Shown one piece after another: positions 40,574 to 48,638 of a DNA stretch of 64,000 nucleotides. Origin of the DNA: Paenibacillus pabuli (lineage in GTDB: Bacteria; Bacillota; Bacilli; Paenibacillales; Paenibacillaceae). The stretch is from assembly GCF_023101145.1 (NCBI RefSeq), contig NZ_CP073714.1, forward strand, positions 5,580,001-5,644,000. Direction: 5' to 3'. The position numbers were made by a program, and so were the translations under genes. The notes below the pieces were generated by a model, which was not told the origin of the DNA, made no database searches, and saw nothing but the letters and a program-made list of their open reading frames with translations. How positions within the stretch are numbered: position 1 is the first letter of the stretch; each line of letters begins with the position of its first letter.

Positions 40574-40936
40574 ATGAAACAATATAACCTGGGAATTGAA
40601 GCGACACTCGAAATCATTGGCGGCAAGTGGAAAGCGCTAATTATATGCTTATTAATGTCAGGCGTGAAAAGGACAGGCGAGCTGCTGCGCAGTATCGACG
40701 GCATTTCACAGAAAGTCCTGATTCAGCAATTACGTGAGCTGGAGAGGGACGGTCTTGTCAGAAGACATGTGTATCAACAGATGCCGCCAAAAGTCGAATA
40801 CAGTCTTACGGAATATGGAGTTACTGCTAACAAGATTGTGGATGTGATGTGTGCATGGGGACGGGAAAATATAGCATTAAGGCAACAACAAGGAGAAGAC
40901 ATTATACTACTGGAAAATAAAGAACCTGCTTTTTGA
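40574..40936 (+). CDS. HxlR-family transcription regulator
   Basis: 120 residues: LEIIGGKWKALIICLLMSGVKRTGELLRSIDGISQKVL, then VYQQMPPKVEYSLTEYG. It lacks a Cys near residue 6-10 of the YodB type, so sensing may differ from its relative at 31,470. GAGGTGAACGGTC is the ribosome site. It likely represses itself and the divergent oxidoreductase through the palindrome at 40,456. Confidence 0.88.
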   Translation: MKQYNLGIEATLEIIGGKWKALIICLLMSGVKRTGELLRSIDGISQKVLIQQLRELERDGLVRRHVYQQMPPKVEYSLTEYGVTANKIVDVMCAWGRENIALRQQQGEDIILLENKEPAF

Positions 40937-40980
40937 GATGTAACCACAGACTGACAATTTGAGAAAAGGGAGCATTTCAA

Positions 40981-41700
40981 TTGAAAAACTATCTTGTATT
41001 CGGGGCCAGTAAAGGATTAGGAGATGCATTTGTCAGGGGTGTGCCTGAGCAGGGCGACAAAGTCTGGGTCGTGTCTCGCACGAAACCTGATAACTTGAAG
41101 TTGGACGATGGTATTGAGCGCGTATGGATACAGGCAGATCTGTCCGATCTCCATGCAGCCGAATTGATCAACGATAAGCTTCAGGACGAAACACTCGATG
41201 TTCTCATTTACAATGTGGGCATTTGGGAGAAAGAGGGTTTCGAGGAACACTATACGTTTGATAAGGACACCCCCGCCGACATTAGTAATCTGATTCATGT
41301 GAATATAACATCCGCTATTGTTTGTATTCAGGCATTATTACCTCACCTCAGGCAATCAGCAGCAGGCAAAATCATCCTTATTGGCTCGACTGCGGGTCTG
41401 AGCAATGCGAACAATACACAAGTATCTTTTGTGGCGTCCAAATTTGCCATTCGTGGGGTTACAGAGGCCTTGAGAGAACATACAAGAAAAGACCGGATCG
41501 CGGTTACGTGTATCAATCCGGGAGAACTCGCGGCCGAAGTTCCATATGAAGATGGCACTGAGCGCGCTCTTTCCGAATATAATGGTACACGCATTCCTCT
41601 TCAGGATATGGTTTCTATCGTAAAATGCATCGTCAGCCTGTCCAATGCAGCCTGTGTAAAAGAAATTAATATTCCGGCGATCACAGATTTGAACGCTTAA
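40981..41700 (+). CDS. SDR-fold protein lacking the catalytic tyrosine
   Basis: 239 residues, TTG start after AAGGGAGCATTTCAA. GASKGLGDAF is the cofactor loop, YNVG stands in for NNAG, and GSTAG supplies the Ser. The usual Tyr-x3-Lys reads F-V-A-S-K, so the acid/base Tyr is replaced by Phe. It may bind NAD(P) but have little dehydrogenase activity, or use another group. Forty-four bases after the HxlR gene, probably the same transcript. Confidence 0.8.
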   Translation: MKNYLVFGASKGLGDAFVRGVPEQGDKVWVVSRTKPDNLKLDDGIERVWIQADLSDLHAAELINDKLQDETLDVLIYNVGIWEKEGFEEHYTFDKDTPADISNLIHVNITSAIVCIQALLPHLRQSAAGKIILIGSTAGLSNANNTQVSFVASKFAIRGVTEALREHTRKDRIAVTCINPGELAAEVPYEDGTERALSEYNGTRIPLQDMVSIVKCIVSLSNAACVKEINIPAITDLNA

Positions 41701-41754
41701 TCATAATACCAACGGGATATAAAGAACCTCCAACACAACCTGAAAAAAAACAAA

Positions 41755-41787
41755 CACAAAGAGCGCGTTTGAAACGTGCTCTTTGTG
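41755..41787 (+). terminator. Terminator
   Basis: CACAAAGAGC and GCTCTTTGTG with an inner CGTTT/GAAACG extension. Confidence 0.8.
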
Positions 41788-41993
41788 CTGCCCCTAAGGT
41801 GGTGTACGTTTTATAAACAGCATAGGGATGACTTTTATTCACCTCATTTTTCAACCTCCTTACTATACTTTAGTCCTGTCCATACTGGGCTAGGGCCCTG
41901 GTTAAAAACTGGGCTTGAGTTTGTTCTGATCAGGATAGATCCACTGTTATACTGCAAAGCGACATACATATTTTGATTAAAGGAGCTATCACA

Positions 41994-42857
41994 ATGCGAA
42001 CAAATTCTAGCACCATGCCCAGTACAAGTTCAGAGGAGGAACAGGTTCTTATTCAAAAAGCCAGGCGAGGGCTGCTCGTTTTCTTTGCCATACTCATTCC
42101 TCTCTCCATCCTCAGTTATGCACTGATGTTGAAAGCACCTATTTTCGGCCTGCTTCTCATGTGGACACCGGGCTTATCCTCCATCTTCGCCCGTATCGTA
42201 CTGCGTGAAGGCATCTCGGATATTTCCCTGCGGATTGGTGGCAGGCAGACACTGAAGTCGTTGCCCTTTATCTTGCTGTTTCCGGTCATCATTGGTTTAT
42301 CTGCTTACGGTATCGCCTGGATTACAGGACTTGTTCAGTACGTTACACCGGACTCGTTCATTAAAGGTCCATCTGGTGTTATTCTTGCAGGAACGATATT
42401 TTTTCAAATGATTGCGGGTACTGCAATCGGTATAATCAGCAGTTCAGGAGAGGAGCTTGGCTGGAGAGGCTATATGCTCACTCGATTAATCAATGCCCGT
42501 GTACCTAGACCCGTGTTGACGAGCGGAATTATTTGGGGCGTATGGCATCTTCCCGTAATGCTTTTTGGAAATTATTATTCCGGTCCATATCCTGCCTTAT
42601 CGGTTATTCTGTTTATGATTTCAGTGACCTCTTTCAGCTATATGATCAGCCGCCTACGCTTAACAACGGGCAGCTTATGGCCTGCGATTCTCCTCCATGC
42701 ATGTTGGAATGCCGTGATTCAGGATGCCTTCGATATATCTTCCAGCGGCAAGAACGTTCTGCTATGGACTGGAGAATCGGGAATATTAGTGGCTCTCGCC
42801 TTGCTGATTGCAGCATGGATCATGTCAAGAAAACCTCTTGTCATAAGACAGCTATAA
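41994..42857 (+). CDS. CPBP-family intramembrane metalloprotease
   Basis: 287 residues from the ATG at 41994 after AAAGGAGCTATCACA. About eight membrane helices. Motif 1 EELGWRGY (paired Glu), motif 2 WGVWHLP (His) and motif 3 HACWN are all present, so a zinc-dependent protease of the CAAX/Abi type is expected to be active. Such proteins often confer bacteriocin self-immunity or process prenylated or peptide substrates. No bacteriocin gene is seen here. Confidence 0.85.
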   Translation: MRTNSSTMPSTSSEEEQVLIQKARRGLLVFFAILIPLSILSYALMLKAPIFGLLLMWTPGLSSIFARIVLREGISDISLRIGGRQTLKSLPFILLFPVIIGLSAYGIAWITGLVQYVTPDSFIKGPSGVILAGTIFFQMIAGTAIGIISSSGEELGWRGYMLTRLINARVPRPVLTSGIIWGVWHLPVMLFGNYYSGPYPALSVILFMISVTSFSYMISRLRLTTGSLWPAILLHACWNAVIQDAFDISSSGKNVLLWTGESGILVALALLIAAWIMSRKPLVIRQL

Positions 42858-43036
42858 ACAATTGCTATAGGTGAGGACATGTAACAATTATGAAGATACG
42901 ACGTTTTCACGTCAGTCCAGACCACCACTAACGCATGTCCATTCTCCCAATAATCACTTTGAAAAGAGTAATTGTTGGAATTTGAGGCTATGATGAACCT
43001 GATGTTGCCTAAGGAACATCAGAGTCTTGAGATTGA

Positions 43037-43066
43037 CCAAAAGCCCGCACAGCAGCGGGCTTTTGG
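43037..43066. terminator. Bidirectional terminator
   Basis: CCAAAAGCCCGC and GCGGGCTTTTGG, 12 pairs, between the convergent CPBP gene and the hexosaminidase operon. The rest of 42,858-43,205 has no gene. Confidence 0.9.
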
Positions 43067-43205
43067 TATTTTCGTTCTGGATTTCTGGTATGCTGACTAA
43101 CCTCTTATAAGAATAAAGGTTGGCAGATGCGTATGTGTTTTGTTTTTTGTGGGCACGGGTATGGGCATTTTACATTGTTCTATCGACCAGCTCATCACTG
43201 GCAAG

Positions 43206-46200
43206 TTACTTTGATGCTGTCATGCACTCCACCAGTGCCCGCAGTGAATAGTCGGAGGTTGAGCACAGCAGTATGCTTCCGGCTGCCTGCGGCAGTGCTT
43301 CGTCATCATAAGGATTGCGGAGCACCAGATTCAGCAGTGGCTTAACTGCAGCCAAGGCCTCAGCCAGAGCCAGCTGACCTGTGAATAGATGTGCATTAAG
43401 GGTACCCTGGATAACAACATCCGCATCCGCAGCTTGCTGTACCAAAGACTCGATCTGCTCGGCTTCCGGCTTCATCGAGCAGTAGCGCGTCACTACCCTT
43501 AAGCTTTCACCCTTCAACATAGAGGGTAACCCGATCTCGGCAGAACCACTATTATCAGCCTGGGTCAGCTGCTCCTGCTGCGGCAGAATCAGCAAATATT
43601 TCAGTGAATTGTTGAGTGGCAGCAGACCCTGCGGGTCACGACTAACTTTTACGGTCATACGAGCCAGCTTCAGTGCCGCTTCCCCCAACTGCTCTCTGGC
43701 AATCTGCTGTGCAGCCGCTTGGTACTGCTTGAATTGGTCATACAGCTGCCGAATACGAAGAACCGACTCGTCTATTCGCGCTTCGTCGATGCGCCCATCA
43801 CGCACAGCAGCCTGAATACCCGCGATGACCCGACTCTGGAACTCCGGCGTATGGCACATCAGGATCATATCGTTCCCCGCCTGAACGGCCAGAACTCCCA
43901 CGTCTTCCGGGCTGAAATTGTTGCGAATTGCCCCCATTTCTATATCATCGGTGCAGATCACCCCTGCAAAGCCCAACTGCTTCCGCAGCAGTTCCGTGAC
44001 AAAAAAAGGACTGAGTGAAGCCGGAAGTCTGCCGGATTCCGGAATGTTGGGAAACACCAGATGGCCCATCATGATTGAATCTGCCCCAGCTTCAATTGCC
44101 TCAATGAAGGGAAGCAACGGCCCATCTTTCAACTGCTCCATCGTTAACTCACATTCGGGCAGAACGAGATGCGAGTCTCCGCTCACTTGCCCGTGTCCGG
44201 GAAAATGCTTTGCCGTCACAGCCACACCTGCTTCATGCATCCCCTGAATATAGGCTCGACCGAAATGAGCCACCAGCTGCGGGTCCTCTCCAAAGGAACG
44301 AACACCCACAACCGGATTATCTATATTCGTGTTCACATCCAGCACAGGTGCCCAGTTCATGGGAATACCAAGGGAGTGCAGTTCACTGCCGATAATTTTA
44401 CCAAGCAATTGAGCGAGTTCCGGATCTTCACTTAACCCGATTGCCCGGTTGCCAGGGATATAGGGGAAAAAGGATTTAAATTTGGACAGCGTACCCCCTT
44501 CTTCATCTACCGAAACATAATAAGGCACAAGGCCGCCGTTATCTTTGACTATGTTCTTCACTTCTGCAAGCAGCGCATGTGTCTGCTGCTCACTCTCAAT
44601 ATTATGGGGAAAGATCCCGATGCCCCCAAATCGGTGCTGTGCCATTCTGCCGCGAAATTCCGGCTCGGCCCGAGTCGATGGAGTGCCTATTACGCACATC
44701 AGGGTTATTTTGTCTTTCAAGCTCATTGCCGTCAGGTCGGGTTCTGGATGGATTGTATTCAGACCCAATTCTTGATAAAGCGTTTGCTCCAGATAATCAT
44801 GCAGATAGAACCTGGATTTCACAAAATGCTCTGCCATATCAGAGGGTTGATAACGCTCCAGTGCCTCCTTCATCCGAGGCAGGACACCCTCACGCCCACG
44901 GCGGTTTCGCGTATAATTGTTATGGAGCGAACGCCACTCCGCCTCGTCTCCGGGGTACAGCTCCCAGCGGTAAGCATACTTATGGATTGCCCGCGAACGG
45001 TCTGTTGCCACCTCAAAATCATGCATAATTGCAATCAGTTCCGCTTCTTCCTTATGCTCGCGTACTTCGTCCATCAACTTCCAGATCACATCATAATAAT
45101 CCTCTACCCTGTAATTGCCGAGAAGGTTATGTCCGATAACAGGATCAATGCCATGAAACCGTTCCAGAAACCGGTCGATGAAGGTTGTGGTATCCGCCTT
45201 GCGGTTCCAGGCCAAATCCGCGTGCAGCAGCATGGGATACCAGGTGGTTTCAAAAATACCATACGGAACACCTAGGCTGAAAGGCCCCGTCCAGTTGGTA
45301 GCAACCACACAGCCAAGCTTCAACTTGTCGGCCGTCTCTGCCCACTGGAGCAAGTTGTCTGTCCGGTTCAGCAGTACCGGATAATTCTGATGCTCAGCCC
45401 AATCAAAGCTGCGAACTGCTGGCGCTCCCATCACTTCAATACCGAGCGCCCTGAATTTATTGGCATGCGAAGTAACCTCTGTGTCGATATTTCGCCCGTT
45501 ATAGATCCAGATCATGGCGACACTTCGCTGATCCAGCTTAGCCAGTTCCTCTGGCGGACATTTATCCAGCATGTCATGCCAGAAAATCGGCTGTTTCCCC
45601 CGTTCTGCCGTAAATGCAATCAGACGATTCAAAAAGGCGATAAACGCTCGTTCCCGCACGCCTCCAAACTCGATTTTGCAGCGTTCGCATTCGCATAGAC
45701 TGTAGACCTCGTCACACCCGAGGTGGATATAACGAGAATCCGGGTGGGCGTCGATCATCTCTTCGAGTAGAGTGGTTATCAACCCAAAGGTTTCCGGATG
45801 CGATGGACAGATCTCCCCGGTGGACTGTTCTGTCTCGCGAAGATGCCGCCAACCTTCGTGGCGTAATACATATTCCAAATGTCCAAAGCTCTGCTGGAGC
45901 GGAATAATCTCTATAAAGTGCTCATGAGCGTTACGCTTCAATTCTTCCAGCTGTGAATGGCTTAACGCATGCCGGGGATGTGCGAACTCGGGATGTGTCC
46001 TGAACGGAAATTTATCCTCGTATTCAATCAAAATCGCATTCGTCTTATAACGGGCGAATTCAGCCATATAGCCCGTCAGCAGTTCCGGCTTCGAGAACGT
46101 CTGACGCAGGTCGAAATTCATGGCCCGCAAAGATGTATCCGGCCAGTCCGTTATAGACACCGCCGGGATGGCACCATCCGGTCCGTGCAGCTGCACCAAT

Positions 46201-46646
46201 GTCTGCAATCCGTAAAATAACCCCGCTGCATCCAGTGCGTAGACTTCTGCCCTTCCGGCCGATACCTCCAGCTTATACCCTTGTGGACGTCCGGCCAGCC
46301 CCTCAGGGTCCGTTTCATCTTCTTCAGTGAAAGAAATCATACTTGAACTGGGCGGGTCCTCCTGTTGGACGCCCTGAGCTTCATGAACTGAATGACCTGC
46401 ATTGGCTTCATAGGCCTCTTCGACCTGCTGCGTTTCCCGACCTGAGAGTCGTTCAATTACTAGCCAATAACCCTTTTCTATTCTTGAGCATGTATATTCC
46501 ATCCCCGGAAATGCACGGCGGCAATGAATTTCTAATCTGGGATCATCCTGTTCCATGAAAAGACTCCATCTTTCCTCACCATTCAGCCGCAATGCTTCTC
46601 CTTCGGTCGCTGCAATCTGCTTCGGTTGTGGTATCAAGCTCTGCAT
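43206..46646 (-). CDS. GH20-GH3 fusion: double beta-N-acetylhexosaminidase, cytoplasmic
   Basis: 1,146 residues, no signal peptide. Residues 1-165 form a GH20b-like domain with an acidic insert near 85-110. The GH20 barrel (about 165-520) has the catalytic Asp-Glu pair in YIHLGCDEVYS, and the Cys-rich CECERC follows. After a helical linker (to about 660) comes a GH3 domain (about 665-1000) of NagZ type: KHFPGHGQVSGDSH supplies the catalytic His dyad and VICTDDIEMGAI the nucleophile Asp. A Rossmann-like tail ends the protein. Both halves keep catalytic residues. Last gene of the operon, eleven bases after nagA. It likely trims imported GlcNAc oligomers. Confidence 0.88.
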   Translation of the reverse strand: MQSLIPQPKQIAATEGEALRLNGEERWSLFMEQDDPRLEIHCRRAFPGMEYTCSRIEKGYWLVIERLSGRETQQVEEAYEANAGHSVHEAQGVQQEDPPSSSMISFTEEDETDPEGLAGRPQGYKLEVSAGRAEVYALDAAGLFYGLQTLVQLHGPDGAIPAVSITDWPDTSLRAMNFDLRQTFSKPELLTGYMAEFARYKTNAILIEYEDKFPFRTHPEFAHPRHALSHSQLEELKRNAHEHFIEIIPLQQSFGHLEYVLRHEGWRHLRETEQSTGEICPSHPETFGLITTLLEEMIDAHPDSRYIHLGCDEVYSLCECERCKIEFGGVRERAFIAFLNRLIAFTAERGKQPIFWHDMLDKCPPEELAKLDQRSVAMIWIYNGRNIDTEVTSHANKFRALGIEVMGAPAVRSFDWAEHQNYPVLLNRTDNLLQWAETADKLKLGCVVATNWTGPFSLGVPYGIFETTWYPMLLHADLAWNRKADTTTFIDRFLERFHGIDPVIGHNLLGNYRVEDYYDVIWKLMDEVREHKEEAELIAIMHDFEVATDRSRAIHKYAYRWELYPGDEAEWRSLHNNYTRNRRGREGVLPRMKEALERYQPSDMAEHFVKSRFYLHDYLEQTLYQELGLNTIHPEPDLTAMSLKDKITLMCVIGTPSTRAEPEFRGRMAQHRFGGIGIFPHNIESEQQTHALLAEVKNIVKDNGGLVPYYVSVDEEGGTLSKFKSFFPYIPGNRAIGLSEDPELAQLLGKIIGSELHSLGIPMNWAPVLDVNTNIDNPVVGVRSFGEDPQLVAHFGRAYIQGMHEAGVAVTAKHFPGHGQVSGDSHLVLPECELTMEQLKDGPLLPFIEAIEAGADSIMMGHLVFPNIPESGRLPASLSPFFVTELLRKQLGFAGVICTDDIEMGAIRNNFSPEDVGVLAVQAGNDMILMCHTPEFQSRVIAGIQAAVRDGRIDEARIDESVLRIRQLYDQFKQYQAAAQQIAREQLGEAALKLARMTVKVSRDPQGLLPLNNSLKYLLILPQQEQLTQADNSGSAEIGLPSMLKGESLRVVTRYCSMKPEAEQIESLVQQAADADVVIQGTLNAHLFTGQLALAEALAAVKPLLNLVLRNPYDDEALPQAAGSILLCSTSDYSLRALVECMTASK

Positions 46647-46656
46647 CGCTCTCCTC

Positions 46657-47820
46657 CTATTCGTAGCTCTGTGGCCCTAGCTGCCCATTCTTCCAGCACT
46701 GCAAAACACTCAACTTTCCATCGTCCATGTTGAAGCTAACGATATCCGCAGGGGCCCCGATCGCAAGTCCTGCGGCCTGTTCAAGGCCAAGCAGCCGGGC
46801 CGGATGCACCGATGCACAATTCCAGGCATCGGGAAGCCCGGACAACCCCGCCTTCACGAGATAACCCACCTGATCCGGCAGCATCATCGCCGAGCCAGCC
46901 AACAGCTCCGGCTGGCCGGCAAGGTGCAGCCGACCTTCCACCGTCAATACCACATCTCCACCGATATGCAGGTGGTAGGAACCTGGCGGCATACCGCTCA
47001 GCGAGACGGCATCGCTGACCAGAATGGCTCGATTCCGTTTCATCCGGAGAATGACGGTCAGCACAGACAGCGGAAGATGATGACCATCGGCTATCATGCA
47101 TCCATACAACTCATCGGCCGCCAGCTGTTCCCACAGGTAGTTCGGATGACGAGGAAGCATCAGGTGCGCGCCGTTGCCAAGATGTGTAGACATCACTGCT
47201 CCTGCGGACACCGCTTCCCTGATCTGCTCTGGGGTCGCTGCCGTATGCCCAATCGAGACAAGAATGCCGGATTCGCAGCACCGGGCGATAAATGAAGCTG
47301 CACCAGGCCACTCCGGGGAAAGGGTAATGATGCGAATCAATCCTTCAGCGGCATCCTGCCAACGGCTGAGCGCCTCCCAATTAGGCGGAACAATATGCTG
47401 CCTTGGGTGGGCGCCGCGTGGGCCATCCTCCGGCGAGAGGAATGGACCTTCCAGATGAATGCCCACAATTCCCTCTGCCGCATCCCGGTTCAGCCGAACG
47501 GCTTTGGCAATGACAGAAGCCGCCTCAGCCAGCCGTACGGAACTGTTCGTAATCAACGTTGGGCAATAGCTAGTAACACCTTGCCTTTGCAGCTTCCGGG
47601 TCAGCTGCAACACCGTATCTGGACATAGCGGTGCTGTGTTCAGATCCAGCCCCCATCCGCCGTTCACCTGTAAATCCACCAGTCCGGGTGCAAGCCAGGG
47701 CAGGCAATCTACGGGAGGCGACATTTCAAGTTCAGTAACAGCAGTGATACGTCCCTCTTTGACCTCCACCTCAATTGGCAGCCCTGTTCTGTAGTGCTTC
47801 CCGATCATTGGCACGCTCAC
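46657..47820 (-). CDS. nagA: N-acetylglucosamine-6-phosphate deacetylase
   Basis: 387 residues from the GTG at 47820, which overlaps the nagB stop (GTGA); the ATG at 47808 is an alternative. Amidohydrolase motifs: GLVDLQVNGGWG, HLEGPFLSPE (metal Glu), IGHTAATPEQ (metal His), THLGNGAH (metal His) and LVSDAVSLSG (catalytic Asp). It converts GlcNAc-6-P to glucosamine-6-P and acetate, feeding NagB encoded upstream. Confidence 0.92.
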   Translation of the reverse strand: MSVPMIGKHYRTGLPIEVEVKEGRITAVTELEMSPPVDCLPWLAPGLVDLQVNGGWGLDLNTAPLCPDTVLQLTRKLQRQGVTSYCPTLITNSSVRLAEAASVIAKAVRLNRDAAEGIVGIHLEGPFLSPEDGPRGAHPRQHIVPPNWEALSRWQDAAEGLIRIITLSPEWPGAASFIARCCESGILVSIGHTAATPEQIREAVSAGAVMSTHLGNGAHLMLPRHPNYLWEQLAADELYGCMIADGHHLPLSVLTVILRMKRNRAILVSDAVSLSGMPPGSYHLHIGGDVVLTVEGRLHLAGQPELLAGSAMMLPDQVGYLVKAGLSGLPDAWNCASVHPARLLGLEQAAGLAIGAPADIVSFNMDDGKLSVLQCWKNGQLGPQSYE

Positions 47821-48599
47821 AGGCCGTAGGCTTCCCGGTCTGTGAACATCGTGATTTCGGGATGGGTACGCAGGATGGTAGCAGGACATGCCGTGCTGAT
47901 CGGATCATGTAAAGCTGCTGCAAGTGCACGCCGCTTGGATGCTCCCGGCACAATCACAAACAGCTCCCTTCCAGCCATCAACGTTGGCACAGTCAGGGTC
48001 AACGCCTCTGCAGGCACATCATCCAGATGGGCAAAGCAACCATCATTCACCTGCTGACGGCGGCAGGTTTCATCCAGCTCCACTGCTTTGACCACTCTCG
48101 GATCTTCAAAATGGGCAACTGGCGGATCATTGAAGGCGATATGGCCATTTTCTCCGATCCCGAGGCAGACGATATCAATTGGAGCCGCACGCAGCAGGTC
48201 TCCATATCTCTGACACTCCTGCTCCACATCTTGTAGCCCATCCAACAGCTCCACCCGCCCAGGCTGCACCCGACTGAACAGCCGATCCGTTAAATATTGG
48301 CCAAACCGCTGGGGAGCCGTATCCGCCAGCCCCATATATTCATCCATATGAAAGGCACAGACCCGCGACCAATCAATGCCTTGCTCCCGTACCAGACCTT
48401 CATACAATTCGTTTTGCGAAGGAGCCGCAGCAAACACCATGCGTACCTGACACTCTGAATCCTGAAGCAGCTGTCTTAATCGGGCCCCAACCGCAGCCGC
48501 AGCCGCTGCCCCCATCTGATTCCGATCAGCATAAACCTGCACAGACATACGCTCAACGATATGAGTCTTGAGCGGTTCCATCAAATCATTAACATTCAT
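47817..48599 (-). CDS. nagB: Glucosamine-6-phosphate deaminase
   Basis: 260 residues from the ATG at 48599 (AAGGAGGATGACGCAC). The signature CLGIGENGHIAFNDPP and CAFHMDEYMGL are both present. It converts glucosamine-6-P to fructose-6-P and ammonia. Coupled to nagA by a four-base overlap. It is somewhat divergent from B. subtilis NagB at the N-terminus. Confidence 0.92.
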   Translation of the reverse strand: MNVNDLMEPLKTHIVERMSVQVYADRNQMGAAAAAAVGARLRQLLQDSECQVRMVFAAAPSQNELYEGLVREQGIDWSRVCAFHMDEYMGLADTAPQRFGQYLTDRLFSRVQPGRVELLDGLQDVEQECQRYGDLLRAAPIDIVCLGIGENGHIAFNDPPVAHFEDPRVVKAVELDETCRRQQVNDGCFAHLDDVPAEALTLTVPTLMAGRELFVIVPGASKRRALAAALHDPISTACPATILRTHPEITMFTDREAYGL

Positions 48600-48638
48600 G
48601 TGCGTCATCCTCCTTCAAGCCATTTCTCGTATGCTAGT

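Noticed and set aside
43127-43345. 72-residue plus-strand frame near the operon end
   Set aside because: It overlaps the end of the GH20-GH3 gene on the other strand and has no start signal.
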